A stretch of 64,000 nt of DNA from Opisthocomus hoazin (Eukaryota > Chordata > Aves > Opisthocomiformes > Opisthocomidae): assembly GCF_030867145.1 (NCBI RefSeq), contig NC_134428.1, positions 25,709,537-25,773,536 of the forward strand, read 5' to 3'. Positions 34,701 to 45,466 of this stretch are shown here, piece by piece. The position numbers and the translations under genes are program-made. The notes beneath the pieces are model-generated. The model worked only from the letters and a program-made list of their open reading frames with translations. It ran no database searches and was not told the DNA's origin. Positions within the stretch are counted from its first letter, which is position 1; each line of letters begins with the position of its first letter.

Positions 34701-37700
34701 GTTCCCTAACCTCCAGGTAAATAGCCAATATTTAAAACTGCAGGCTCTTTTTTTTTTTCCACCTTTTTTTTCTTTTTTAATGGGGGGCTTTTTTCCTCGT
34801 GCGGCTTGGAGCTCAAAGCAGGCAGGTGATTCCCTTTTGCTTCCCGATCTTAATTAGTCTCTATTTCCTGCCCCTTGTCAGCAATATGCACCCAGCTAAT
34901 TAATTTCCTTGCTGTCAGAGCCCCGCTGCCAGGGCGGCGCCTCACAGGCAGCACCTTTGGGTGGGAGGGGGCTGCTGATGGCAGCGGGGAGGGTGCCCGG
35001 CACAGACCCAGCGAGCTGCAGGGCAGCCCCACGCGTCTGCAGACCCCAGCCTTCTCGTGTCCGGGGTTTGGGGTCGGAGGGGCTGGGTGATGGTGGGGAG
35101 CGGGTCGGGAGCACGGCTGGAGCGGCTCGGGGGGGACGGGCAGCTGCAGGGCTGGGTGGGGGAGGATGGGAGGGGATGGGGATGGGGATGGGAGCGGGCA
35201 CCCATGGCACTGGTGCTGGCACTGGTGGGGACCAGCACCCTGCCCCTGCCAGGGGCATCTCTCCTGCACAGGCTGCTCAGCCCTGAGAGGTTTAGTGCTT
35301 AAAAATGAAATTCGGGGTCTGACAGCCCCCAGCCCTCGTGGCTCCCGCTCCCGAGCCAGTGCAGCCCTCGTCACTGCTGGAGCGATTTTCTGTGCCAATC
35401 TGAGGTTGCGAGACGTGAGGCTGAAGGCCCGGGTCTGCCAGGCTGAGCCTCGGCCGCGGAGACCCGACCTACGAGCAGCAGCACGTGTGACGCCGCACGT
35501 TAACCATTAACTGCATTTCCTCGTCACCGGGCGGCTCGGGGACGGGCAGCAGCGGCACAGGGGACACGGTGCCCCCGCTCGTGGCTCCTTCATGGCCGCT
35601 GCGATGCTGCTGGGTGGGAAGCGAGCGGGGAGGGGGCTGAGCCCAGACCCTCTGCTACGGGGGGCTGTGGGTGAGCCCGTGAGCTGCCCGCAGCCGCAGG
35701 GGACCCATCGCCCCTGACCCCCCCAGCACCCGGCTGGGTGTCAGGGCTGGAGCCAGCCCCTCTGGCAGCCCTGTCCCCGTGGCCATCACACGCCAGGCTG
35801 GGAAGCCCTTCCCAGTGCTGGAGGGGCACGGGGCGGGCAAGGCCGGGGGGCAGAAACACTGCCGGTGGGCTCTGCAAGCAGAGGAGAACGCGAGCTGCTC
35901 CGGGTGGGAGACGGCTTGCTGCAGGTGACCCCGTCCCCCTTGGCAGGGCCACGTCACAGCTACCGCGCACGAGGAGCCAGGTGGCTTGCGTGAGGTCACT
36001 GCCCAGCACCGGGCAGCTCTGCAGGACCAGGCGCTGCCCTTCTCCTGCCCTTCTCCCGCATCCCCGGCTGTCGCTGGGGTTCTCCCCGCGCGGTCTCGGG
36101 GCTCTCTGGTGTCACCCAGCTCTCCCACACCGGCAGAGCCGGGAGGCCGCCCCATCCCAAAGACAATTTCATTAAACATTAAAAACAGCAGCTGCTTGCA
36201 GTATTAGGGGATGGTTAGAGACAGCAGAAGCAATTTGCAATTAAAATGTGTTTATCTTAGGAAAGAAGTCCCAGAAACTTGTAATTAAACTGTTTTTACA
36301 AAGGCCAAGATTCCATAGCCCCCATCTTTAACAATTTCCTTCCTGCAGACAGCAGCAGCAGGGGTGAAGCTGTCACCGGGTGGACGCCCGCTCTCCGGCC
36401 GGTGCTGGGGACCGGGGACGCTGGTGGGACAGCGGGGAACCGTGTCCCGGCATGCCCGGAGCAGCCCCACGAGTTCTGTAGCGTGGAAGCCCTCGCCCAT
36501 CGGCCGTGCCCGGAGGCTGCAGGACGGCGCTGCTCAGTGCAGCTCCTTGCAGGGTCGAGCCGCTGGCGGGCACAGCCTGGGCGGCCGGACGGCTCCTGGC
36601 CGAGGCAGCCTGGGCTTCTGCAGGTAACAAATGACCCGTCACCAGTGCCGTGCTGGGGTGGGCCCCTGCTCGTGGCCCTCGGACGTTTGCTTCCACCTCT
36701 GTGGGTCTGGGGGCATCTCCAAACGCTGCTCCAGAGCCGAGAGGCCCCCGGAGCTGCCCCCATGGGCGGCCAGCGCATTCCAGCAGCGTGGTGGCCCTGG
36801 GCAGTGGGCTCCGTGCTGGGGGGGCGTACACGGCCCATGGGTGCGCTGGGGACACTGGGGATGGTTCCCTGCATGAGCATCAGTGGGAGGCCATCAGGGC
36901 CAGCCTGGGTAGGTGCAGGGCTCGTCGCAGCTCCTGCGGGAGCAGGGCTTGGCTGAGCCCCAGAGACGTGAGCTTGGCCAGGTCGGCGCCCGCCGAGCGC
37001 CGCTTTGATTTGTACCAGCTCTGCTCCTCCGCAAACTCACTGCAGCGCTTCTCCCCCGTGCCAGCAATTCCTCGTGCTGCTCTCACGGGGGTTGTGCTGT
37101 TGTTGTTGTTGCCTTTTTTTTAATTTTAATTCTGCTTTTGCTGCTGCCGAGGTTGGCTGTTGGCATTCCCCGGCGCCCTGCGCAGCCCTGGCCGCTCGCC
37201 CCGTGCCCGACGGGCAGCAGGAGAGGGCTGGAAGGTGCAAAGCCGACACAGAGCCCAGAAAGCTCGGCTTGGGGGACCCCTGCTCTGCTGGGACCCCTCA
37301 TCTGTGGCTGGCAGGGGGTGGAAACGGGGCCAGGGCAGGCCCCACAGCTCCCCTCCATCCCGCAGCCCCTCGGCCCCCGCCCCTGGGGTTGCTCCCCGCT
37401 GCGCAGCCGCATGTCCCCTGCCACGGGAGCGGGGATGGAAACCCAGCCGCCGAACTGGCAAACTGCTTTGAGAAAATGCCAATATCTGCTGGGGTCTCCC
37501 CTGCCCCAGACCCCCCAACAGCCCTCCTGGGGTGTTCTGGCACATTTCCGAGCTTGTTTTTTATCCAGTTACAGCAGGTAGGAACTCACCCCGCGGAGCA
37601 GGTAGTGTGAAAGGATCTCCGGCTTCTGGGAGCTGTAAACCCACGGGTCTCTACGCCCACCCGTGCTCTGTGGCTTGCCCTGGGCAGGAAGGTCTGGGGC

Positions 37701-38929
37701 AAGAGGCTGAATTTTATAACCTCTTCATATTTATTTCACAGCGACAACAAGAAAAATAAATAGAAACAGAAGAAGGGAAGCAAGCTGACTCTGGGCAGGT
37801 GGAGAGGTGATAAATCATTCTCCAAGTGCATCCCAGAGGCTTTCACCTCGGGGTTCAAGTGCCTTTTAACTTCTGAGATCAAGGAAGCCCTGCAGGAACG
37901 CTTTGTCTTGCTGTGGCGAGGTCTTTAAGTGTCTCGCAGCCAACAACAAGCTGCAGCCCTTCCGTGCGGGCTGCCCGGGGACGCAGGATCGCCTTTGGCC
38001 CTGGTTAAACGTCCTACACGGAGGGACGAAACGCGTTTTATGGAGCGTGATCTTTCCAGGCATCAAGGAAGGTGGAAATCCCAGCTCTACAAATGGGAAC
38101 AGACTCTGTGCAGGAGGCTGGATCTGCAACCTGTGCTGCTGGGCATGGAAAGGTGCTTTTGGGGCAGTTTTTCTTATCCTAGGGGGGAAAGAGGGAGTGA
38201 GTACCCTCCGGTGAGGCTGTGGCCGCTGTGCCTGTCCCTTGACCCAGCCAGTCCCTTCAGCATCCTCCGCTGCGGCCGCGCCGTCCCGGGGACAGCCGCT
38301 GCTGCCCTCCCCGTTGATTCGACCGGCAGGAGACCTCCTGGGTTAACTGAGACCCCCCGGGTGCCGGGGCAGTTACGATGTGCCACGACGGTGTCAGCAG
38401 CGATCCGGGGACACGGACACGGCCGCGCCTCGGGGCAGAGCAGGCAGGGAGCGGTGCAGAGCGGGCAGGGGTCCCGCTTCGCCTGCCGTGGGAGGAGGAG
38501 GAGGGTGCTTTGTGCACACCCTGTCGCGTCCTTACCTCGCTCGCTCCTGAAGCGTGAGGTTGGTTTCCCAGGCTGGATGTATTTCGGCTGTTTATCCAGC
38601 GAAGGAGGCACCTGGCTCGCCCCCCGGGCCCCCCTGCCTGGGGTCACAGTGAGACCCGGCAGTGCCAGCACACGAGGGGTCGATGGTGGCTCCCCGGGAC
38701 GCGCAGAGGTTGGTGCTGGGGGTTCGGCGGAGATGCTGCCATGCAAAGCAATGAAAATCCACGGTGCTGGAAGCCGGTATTGATTGTGGCTACAGCCTCT
38801 GCAACTCGACCAGTTTGCCTGCACACGCCGAGATAAAAGCGGCAGAGCTCAAGGGGCTGCAAAGAACAGGCAGAACTTTGGGGACAGCGATGAACTGCGT
38901 CTTTGTGGCCAGCAATTCGTATTCATTGC
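31784..38929. other. Intergenic, no gene seen
   Basis: GC-rich non-coding DNA with two distinct AT-rich islands, at 32370-32645 and 36160-36310. The strongly CpG-rich patch at about 32800-33060 has no recognised exon after it. There are short T-rich runs at 34748-34780 and 37115-37135. No gene or repeat family is recognised. Confidence 0.65.
32370..32645. other. AT-rich island, candidate conserved element
   Basis: About 275 bp of unique AT-rich sequence bounded sharply by GC-rich DNA. It contains ATGATTATTG-like and TAATTT/ATGCATAATT homeodomain-type cores (for example ACAATAATTATCATGC near 32408 and ATGAATGCATAATTTGCC near 32601). It has no ORF. Confidence 0.4.
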
Positions 38930-39100
38930 CTGAGATCATGGAATAGTTTGGGTGGGAAGCGACCTTTAAAGGTGTTTTACTCCACCCCCCTGCCATGAGC
39001 AGGGACATCTTCAACCAGATCAGGGTGCCCATCCAACCTGACCTTGAATGTTTCCAGGGATGGGGCATAGAAAACCTTCCCAGGGAGACAGGACAAGAAG
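38930..39100 (-). mobile_element. CR1 LINE tail, diverged subfamily
   Basis: ATCATGGAATAGTTTGGGTG at the left edge, followed by GGACATCTTCAACCAGATCA and CCTTGAATGTTTCCAGGGAT, is the reverse complement of a CR1 3' end of the subfamily ending in ATTCTATGA-type repeats. Only the last 170 bp or so remain. Confidence 0.85.
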
Positions 39101-41428
39101 GAGACCACAGCATCGCGAGCGTCCTGGTTCCTTCCACCACCAGCACTGCAGAGCTCGAGGCGGGGGCTGCGCTGCGGATGGGAGCGGGACGGAGGGGTTG
39201 CAGCCCCGCACACCGGTGCGTGCGAGCTGGATGGTCCCACACGAAGCCCGCTCCGGTCTGGGGCTGCTCCCCCGGTCCCCGCGCTGAGCCCACAGACACG
39301 GGGACCCCTCGGTGCCCAGCCCAGCATCCCGCTCCCAGCGCAGCGGGGCTGTGGGGACGGAAGCGCGGAGCAGCGAGGGAGCCGGAGCCTTCCCGTAAAA
39401 TCGACGTGACGCGCGCAGGACTGGCGGCAGCTGCTGCTCGTCGCCCAGGTCCTGTTCCTGGGTCTGATCATCATTTTAATGAGCTGCGCATCTCGTAAAA
39501 CCCAGCACAGAGAAAATTATATTAAACAACTGCGAAAAGAAATCATTTATTTCCCTAATGTCTGTGTTTCGGATTGAAGGAAAAACCCACAGCGCCGGCA
39601 ATATGGCTTTTCCTGCCGAGCCGCCAAGTGACAGGCTGCTCATTAGCTTAGATCATTGCTGCTCTGAATGTAATCAGCTTTAACGACGATTAAAAATACA
39701 AGCCTTACTGATAAGCAGTGGCAAAGGTCTTTGCACTTCCAGCCTGCCGCCCACCAGCCCCCTGTGGATGTTGCTGTGGTCTCCAGCCTGAAGACCCCCT
39801 GCAGCCCTCTGGGGTAACTGCTTTCAGCCCTGGCTGCCCGAGGTGTCACCAAGCCCCTGGACCTTGTCCGGTGCCCTGACCTTCCACCTGCCTCCTCCTG
39901 CCCGCTCCAAAAAGCAGCTCAAAGAAGGGACGGGCGAGCAGGAGCCTGTCCTCGTAACCCCACTGAGCAGCACACGGTTGAAGTAGAAGCTGCAGACGCA
40001 GCAGCCACCGCGTTTTTGCAGAGGCTTCAGAAAATCTCCGAAGTTTTGGTCAAGAACATGGATGCGTGCCGTGGTGATGGTTTGGGCTGCGTGTTGGACC
40101 CTCCCAGTCCTCGTCGCTGCGTGACCCCGCGATGGAGCCCGCGTGGAGCCTCGCAGGCTGGACGGGGCTCACGAGGGAGGGTTTTGGTGGCGGGGGCTGC
40201 AGCCACGGCTGGGTGGAGATGAGGGGTCGGCCCAGGAGCCAGCGACTGCGAGCCTGCCGCAGCAGCGCGGGGCACGCTGCTCGGCTCCCTCTCCGCCCTC
40301 ATTAGTGGAGCCCATTAAATCTTACGCTCCACAACCAACGCAGGAAGGAAGAGGGGAAACGAGCATGAAGTCTGATTGCCAGGTTGGTCAGAGCTGATGG
40401 GCCTGGGCAGGCGGAACAGCCCCACCTCGAAGGAGGCGCGGGCGCCAGCCATCGGGCTCTGCCAAGGCTTTGTTAAATAATCATCTACAGCAAATGATTA
40501 TTCATGAGCACAATGCAGATTATCGTTCCGGATTCTTAACAATTCACAGCTCCTGTTTGATGTGGCGAGGCTCGAGCGGTGCATTTGCATTAGAGAAAGT
40601 ATTACTACTTTTGATGGAGGACAGGGATTACAGGGGAAATCTGCATAAATTTATTGGTAAATGTCATTTAGCATATGTCCAAATGTAATTTATCACAGGT
40701 TTGTAGTGCAGACTGTCTGACTCACACAGGGCTTTTTTTTTTTTTCAATAGACAGATAAATAACCCTTGGGACAAAATTACCTCATTGAAAGGAAGCTGG
40801 TACTAAATCTCCATCGTTCCGGGTGAAGGGAGCCTGCCCCAGGCAGCCCGAGCAGGAGGGGCCCCGGCAGGCGCAGCCCCCGGGTGCTCGGAGGAGCCCG
40901 TGCCCGTCTCCTGCCCGCCGAGCTTCGCCCCGGCTCCGCACGCGTGCTGGCAGCCTCTCCGTCTGCCTCCGGAGCGCCTCGTCCCTCCGGCGCAGGCACC
41001 TGCCGAGGGTTTTATCGCAGCTGCGGTTCCAGCCATCGGGGACGTCCCCGGCTTTCCTCCCCGAAGGCCCCCAGAGCCCAGCCCCGGGGCCGGCTGCTGC
41101 CCAGGGGCACCAAGGGACCGGAGCCAGGCTCCTTGGGAAGGGTTTGCTCCCGAGGCAGCAGCTCTCCGTTCCCGCAGGCCCTTTTGAGACTCCCGTCTGG
41201 GTCACTTTCCGAGCTGCTGGGGCTCATTCTGTCCTTGAGGAACTCTCCAAAGGGATGAGCTTACCCAGAGAGGCTGTTCCGGCTGCCTCGGCTTTGATCG
41301 CTCTGGTTTTCCCTGGGTGATATCAGGTTGTTTGACGTGCTGGCTGGGACAGGGCAAGGACTTCCCGGCAGCCCGGAGACTGCCAGAGCCTCTGTGGCAA
41401 GCTCAGAGCAGGTCCTGCTAAACCAGAA
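39101..41428. other. Intergenic with AT-rich island, no gene seen
   Basis: Mixed sequence. AT-rich stretches at 39465-39720 and 40465-40790 stand out. The rest is GC-rich with no gene recognised. Confidence 0.65.
40465..40700. other. AT-rich island with octamer, candidate enhancer
   Basis: A unique AT-rich block with clustered homeodomain/POU-type words: AAATAATCATC and AAATGATTATTCATGAG at its left, a perfect octamer ATTTGCAT at 40583-40590, then TGCATAAATTTATTGG near 40641. It is a candidate conserved non-coding element on motif density alone. Confidence 0.4.
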
Positions 41429-41811
41429 CATCCCCACGGCCACCAGCATGTCCATCCCCACAGCCACCAGCGTGTCCATCCCCACGGCCACCAGCGTGTC
41501 CACCCCCACAGCCACCAGTGTGTCCATCCCCACGGCCACCAGCGTGTCCACCCCCACGGCCACCAGCGTGTCCATCCCCACGGCCACCAGCGTGTCCATC
41601 CCCACAGCCACCAGTGTGTCCATCCCCACGGCCACCAGCGTGTCCACCCCCATGGCCACCAGCGTGTCCATCCCCACAGCCACCAGTGTGTCCATCCCCA
41701 CGGCCACCAGTGTGTCCATCCCCACGGCCACCAGCGTGTCCACCCCCATGGCCACCAGCGTGTCCATCCCCACAGCCACCAGTGTGTCCATCCCCATGGC
41801 CACTGGTGTCC
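41429..41811. repeat. 24-bp minisatellite, 16 copies
   Basis: Sixteen tandem copies of a 24-bp unit (TGTCCATCCCCACGGCCACC plus AGCG), with C/T and A/G variants at fixed positions. Because 24 is divisible by three, every frame translates as an 8-residue repeat (TATSVSIP in one + frame, VAVGMDTL on the - strand). There is no start context, splice signal or flanking coding sequence, so it is treated as non-coding. Confidence 0.95.
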
Positions 41812-44544
41812 TTTTAATTGTGATACCAGCCTGGAAGAGGTGAAGCTCGATACAGCGACTGCCTGGAATGTGGCAGGCGTGACGGCCCTGGACAAAGAGC
41901 TCAGTCTCCTGCCCGGTGCCCATCCTGCCACCTCCCTGTCACTGTCTGGAGGAATATCTCTGCGGGGGCTTGGGAGAGCGGCTCCGGGCAGGGATTAGGG
42001 AGCTGCATCTCTAGAACCAACCACCCATTGGCTTCTTTGACTGAATGTTCCCTAAATACAACAAGCTCCACCCAAACACCCTGAGACGGGGAGGAGGGCC
42101 CGTGCACGCCTTCAGTATGACCGGTCGGTAGTGGCATGCAATGTGACCTTGCGAATGTTCCTGTTTTTTTGAGGAAGTCAAGCCTGAGAACTGGAAATTT
42201 CAGCCTGCTTTGAACTCCAGCCCCGGGAAGGCTGAAGGTTTACGCCAGACCCCGGCGCTCCCAGGCCAGCCAGCGTCTTCCAGCTGTTGGATCTCCATGT
42301 CCGCAGTGATTTCTGCAGACACTCTGCCTCCACACATCGCTCCCAAGCAAGCAAATGCGTGCTCCATCATGACTGCCTGAGACGTCTTGTCATCTTGTTA
42401 GCAATTAATATTAGCATGGTAGAAATTGCTAATATGTGATACGCAACAATTAGAATTCAATTTAATTGCCCAGTAGCTCTTAAGCTCTGCATACAAATGT
42501 GGCTTCCACTGCCTGGGTTAGAGAGCAGGACCCAGCAGAAAGCCCTTCCGAGGGCTGGGTGAGGCCAACGAGGCGCAGCTGAGCTGCAGGGAGTGGCTGC
42601 GGGGCAGCCCGGGGGTGGGAGGATTTCCCACCCTCAGCCGAGCAGGGGTGCTGAGGGGGGCATGGTGGGCTGGGCTCAGGTCAGGCAGCGCTCGACGCTC
42701 GGATGTCCCTTATTGCCACAGAGGATGCAGCCTTTTCTCCTGCCTCTGGGGCTCGGGTGAGATTGGAGAGAGAGGTTTCTCCTGGAAACAGCAGGACGCT
42801 TCATCTGTGCCTGAAGGTACCAAAAAGAGGAAAAACCAGGGAGCCAGGGAGGGCTTCCCAGGGGTCGGTGCTGCCGAGCCCGTGGCGGGAGCTCTCGCAG
42901 GCCGTGCTCTCTGCGGGCAGCGCAGCGGAGGGGTGGGGGTGCCCGGGGAAGGGGGGGTCTGCGACAGGCTCCAGGGCGCAGGGGGGTACCAGCTGCCTGC
43001 CATCCCAGCACGATGTCAGGCACAAACGGGGAAACCCCACGCAGTATCCATGGACAGGATGCTCTCTCCGCACAGCACCAGTGCGACCAGTAACGCCCTG
43101 CGGGCAGTGCTGGTGTCTGCCCTCCCGGCAGGGTGCTGGGGAGCTGCACAGCCCTGGCAGGAGCTGCGAGCGCTGCTCGAGCTCGGAACATCTGCGCTGG
43201 GAGAGATGAAGGAGCTGAGCCTGTGTGTCCTGTCCGGGGGGGCTGAAGGATCGCTTGGTTGTGCTCTGCCAGCACCCGCGTGTGGAAATTTTTGATACTG
43301 GATGAAAGAACACGTTGCTTAATTGAGATGATTTAGGCTGGCAATAAAGCATGCCTGTTAACAAGGGGTGAAATTAATCTGGGAAGAGTTTACCAAAGGC
43401 TGCACAGCAGGTTTTAGAACGCAGGCTACGAGTAATTCCTGGTTTCATCCTGCCCTTGCTGAGGGGGGTGCAGGGGCAGCGCGTGGGCCCGGTGCGGGGC
43501 TGGGGACAGAGGAGACCCCCGCCGCGGGGAGCAGGGACAGGTGGGGTCTGCCCGCAGGGTCACCCCCACAGGCAGCTGTTCCGGGGGGCTGGAGCCCCAA
43601 CCCGCTGAGCAGGGGGGACTGAGAGCCCTGGCTTCGGCGGCGCCGGCTTCACAGGGCGATAGGAGTGCTGGCGTGGCGAGAGACCCCGCAGCGTGTCCCG
43701 GGGTGCTCCCCCCGGGACCTCACCTCACACGCACCGGTCCCCTCTCTGAAGGGCAAGCGCAAAGGCAGAAGTGTCTGCGTAGAAAGAGCTGGATGAGGCC
43801 GTTATCTCCCAGGGATTAACGGCTGCTGGTGACTCAGAACGAAGATGACTCAAAGCCAGGCAGCATCCAAGGGATAAAGTCAGCCACCGCGGCCCCATCA
43901 TCAGCCGGTTCCACGAGCTCAGCACCATCTCCTGAGCGATTAGCGCAGCCACGCAGGGACCATGGAGAGGAGAAGTGCTCCGGCTTGGCTCTCCATCTCC
44001 TGAAACCGGCCTCTGTGCCCTGTGATAGCTGCTGTGCACGGCCAGGCCTGGCCGGGGCTGGGAGAGGAGAGCTCGAGAGGACAGTGAGAAGCAGCCTTTG
44101 ATCCCTCTAATTAACTCTGATTCGAAATGTATTATGAAGCTGAGAACTGGGAGGCAACTGGGGTCGCTTTGATGTGCGCGGGTGGATGTGGCCAAGAGGC
44201 TGGGCAGAGGGGAGGGGAGGCAGGAAAGGCCTGAGGAGGGACCTGGGAGCAGAAGGGGCACCAGCGACGGGGACAGACACGGCTGTGCTCCCACCGGAGA
44301 GCCCGGCAGGAGCGTGGCGGCACTGGGAACGGAGCGGGAGCTGCTGAGCTCCCGGCCGGTTGTGGCCCGGCAGCTTGGCTCTCTGCGCGGAGGGCTCCGG
44401 TGCTGCAGCAAAGCCACGGCTGCCCCGTGCCCGAGCGCTCCCCGGGCTCTGAGCGAGGGACCTGGGCTCAGCACCGGGACCGGGCCCGCGCAGCGCGTAC
44501 GCCGCTACCAGTGCTGCTGCCAGGAGTGACCGTGGGCTTAGCGA
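41812..44544. other. Intergenic, no gene seen
   Basis: It includes a short AT-rich element at 42380-42475 with a 9-bp inverted repeat (TTAGCAATT at 42398-42406 and AATTGCTAA at 42424-42432). The remainder is GC-rich and featureless to inspection. Confidence 0.65.
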
Positions 44545-44887
44545 GGGGGTGCTGGGGAAGAGGAGGCTGAGGGGGAACCTTCTTCTCTCTCCAGCTCCCA
44601 GACAGGAGGGTGCAGTGAGGGGGGTCTCTGCTCCCCAGTAACCAGCGACGGGACGAGAGGTGATGGCCTCAGGCTGCGTCAGGGGGGGTTCAGATTGGAT
44701 ATTGGGAAAAAATTCTTTATGAAAGAGCGGTCAGGCTGCCCAGGGCAGCGGGGGGGTCCCCATCCCTGGAGGGGTTCACAAGCCGCGTGGACATGGCACT
44801 GCGGGACGTGGTTTAGCAGGCGGGGGGTGTCGGGGTGACGGCTGGAGCTGGTGATCTCAGCGGTCTGTCCCAGCCCTAACGGTGCTG
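44545..44887 (+). mobile_element. CR1 LINE 3' fragment, + strand, degenerate
   Basis: It contains the + strand CR1 blocks GGTTCAGATTGGATATTGGG, CAGGCTGCCCAGGGCAGCG, CCATCCCTGGAGGGGTTCAC and TGGACATGGCACTGCGGGAC, followed by a decayed end (CAGCCCTAACGGTGCTGTCA) where the ATTCTATG repeats should be. It is the only CR1 here in the same orientation as the two genes. Confidence 0.85.
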
Positions 44888-45066
44888 TCACTGCGCTCCC
44901 CGCCCCCCCGCGGAGCCCGCCCGAGCCGGGGGTCCCCAGGAGCGGGGGCTCCCGCTGCGGGCCGGGGGGGGGGCGGGGCCTCTGAGCGCGCCGGGGCCGG
45001 GACCGAGCTGCCCCCTAGCGGCGGGCGGGGAGTGGAGCGCCAGGCTGGGCCGGGGGAGGGAGGGCC
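44888..45066. promoter_or_regulatory. Orphan GC/CpG island with Sp1-type box and CTCF-like site
   Basis: About 180 bp of extreme GC with many CpGs. It contains a G-run joined to a GC box (GGGGCGGGGCC, near 44968) and a CTCF-like motif at 45007-45021. No exon follows it in either direction that I can recognise. It is squeezed between a + strand CR1 and the A/C tract. Confidence 0.45.
45007..45021 (-). promoter_or_regulatory. CTCF-like motif
   Basis: The - strand reads CCGCTAGGGGGCAGC. It fits the vertebrate CTCF core CCASYAGRKGGCRSY at every position except the third (G instead of A, a common variant). Binding is inferred. Confidence 0.6.
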
Positions 45067-45067
45067 T

Positions 45068-45466
45068 GTCCTTTAAAAAAAAACACAGACACCTCCCCCC
45101 CAAAAAAAAACAACTAAAAACCACAAAAAAAGCCACGCAAAAAACCCCCAACAAAACAAAAAAAACCCCCAAAACCCACTAAAACAACAAAACCTCTCCC
45201 CCCAAAAAAACCAAAAAACCCCCCAAAACACCCAAAACAAAAAAGAAACCCCCAAGAAAACCAACAAAAAAACTAAAAACAAAAGAAAAAAGAAAACAAA
45301 ATGAGAAATAAAAAAACCCAAAAAAAACTAAACCCAAACAAAAACCCACCAAAACCCCCCCAAAAATAAAAAAAAAAACAAAACCAAAAAACCAAACCCA
45401 AACAAAACCCCACCAAAACCCCCAAAAAATAAAAAACAAACAAACAAAAATAACCCCAAAAAACCC
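45068..45466. repeat. A/C-only low-complexity tract
   Basis: About 400 bp in which the + strand is almost entirely A and C: runs of A3-A9 alternate with C1-C7, and there are only a handful of T and G bases. The pattern is irregular (AAAACCCC, AACAAAAA, CCCCCAAAA) rather than a fixed unit. The - strand is therefore T/G-only, with many G3-G6 runs. Its - strand open frames, rich in Phe/Gly/Val/Leu/Trp, are composition artefacts. Confidence 0.95.

Noticed and set aside
45068..45466. Telomere-like repeat
   Set aside because: Although TTTTGGGG-like words occur on the - strand, there is no regular unit, and vertebrate telomeres are TTAGGG.
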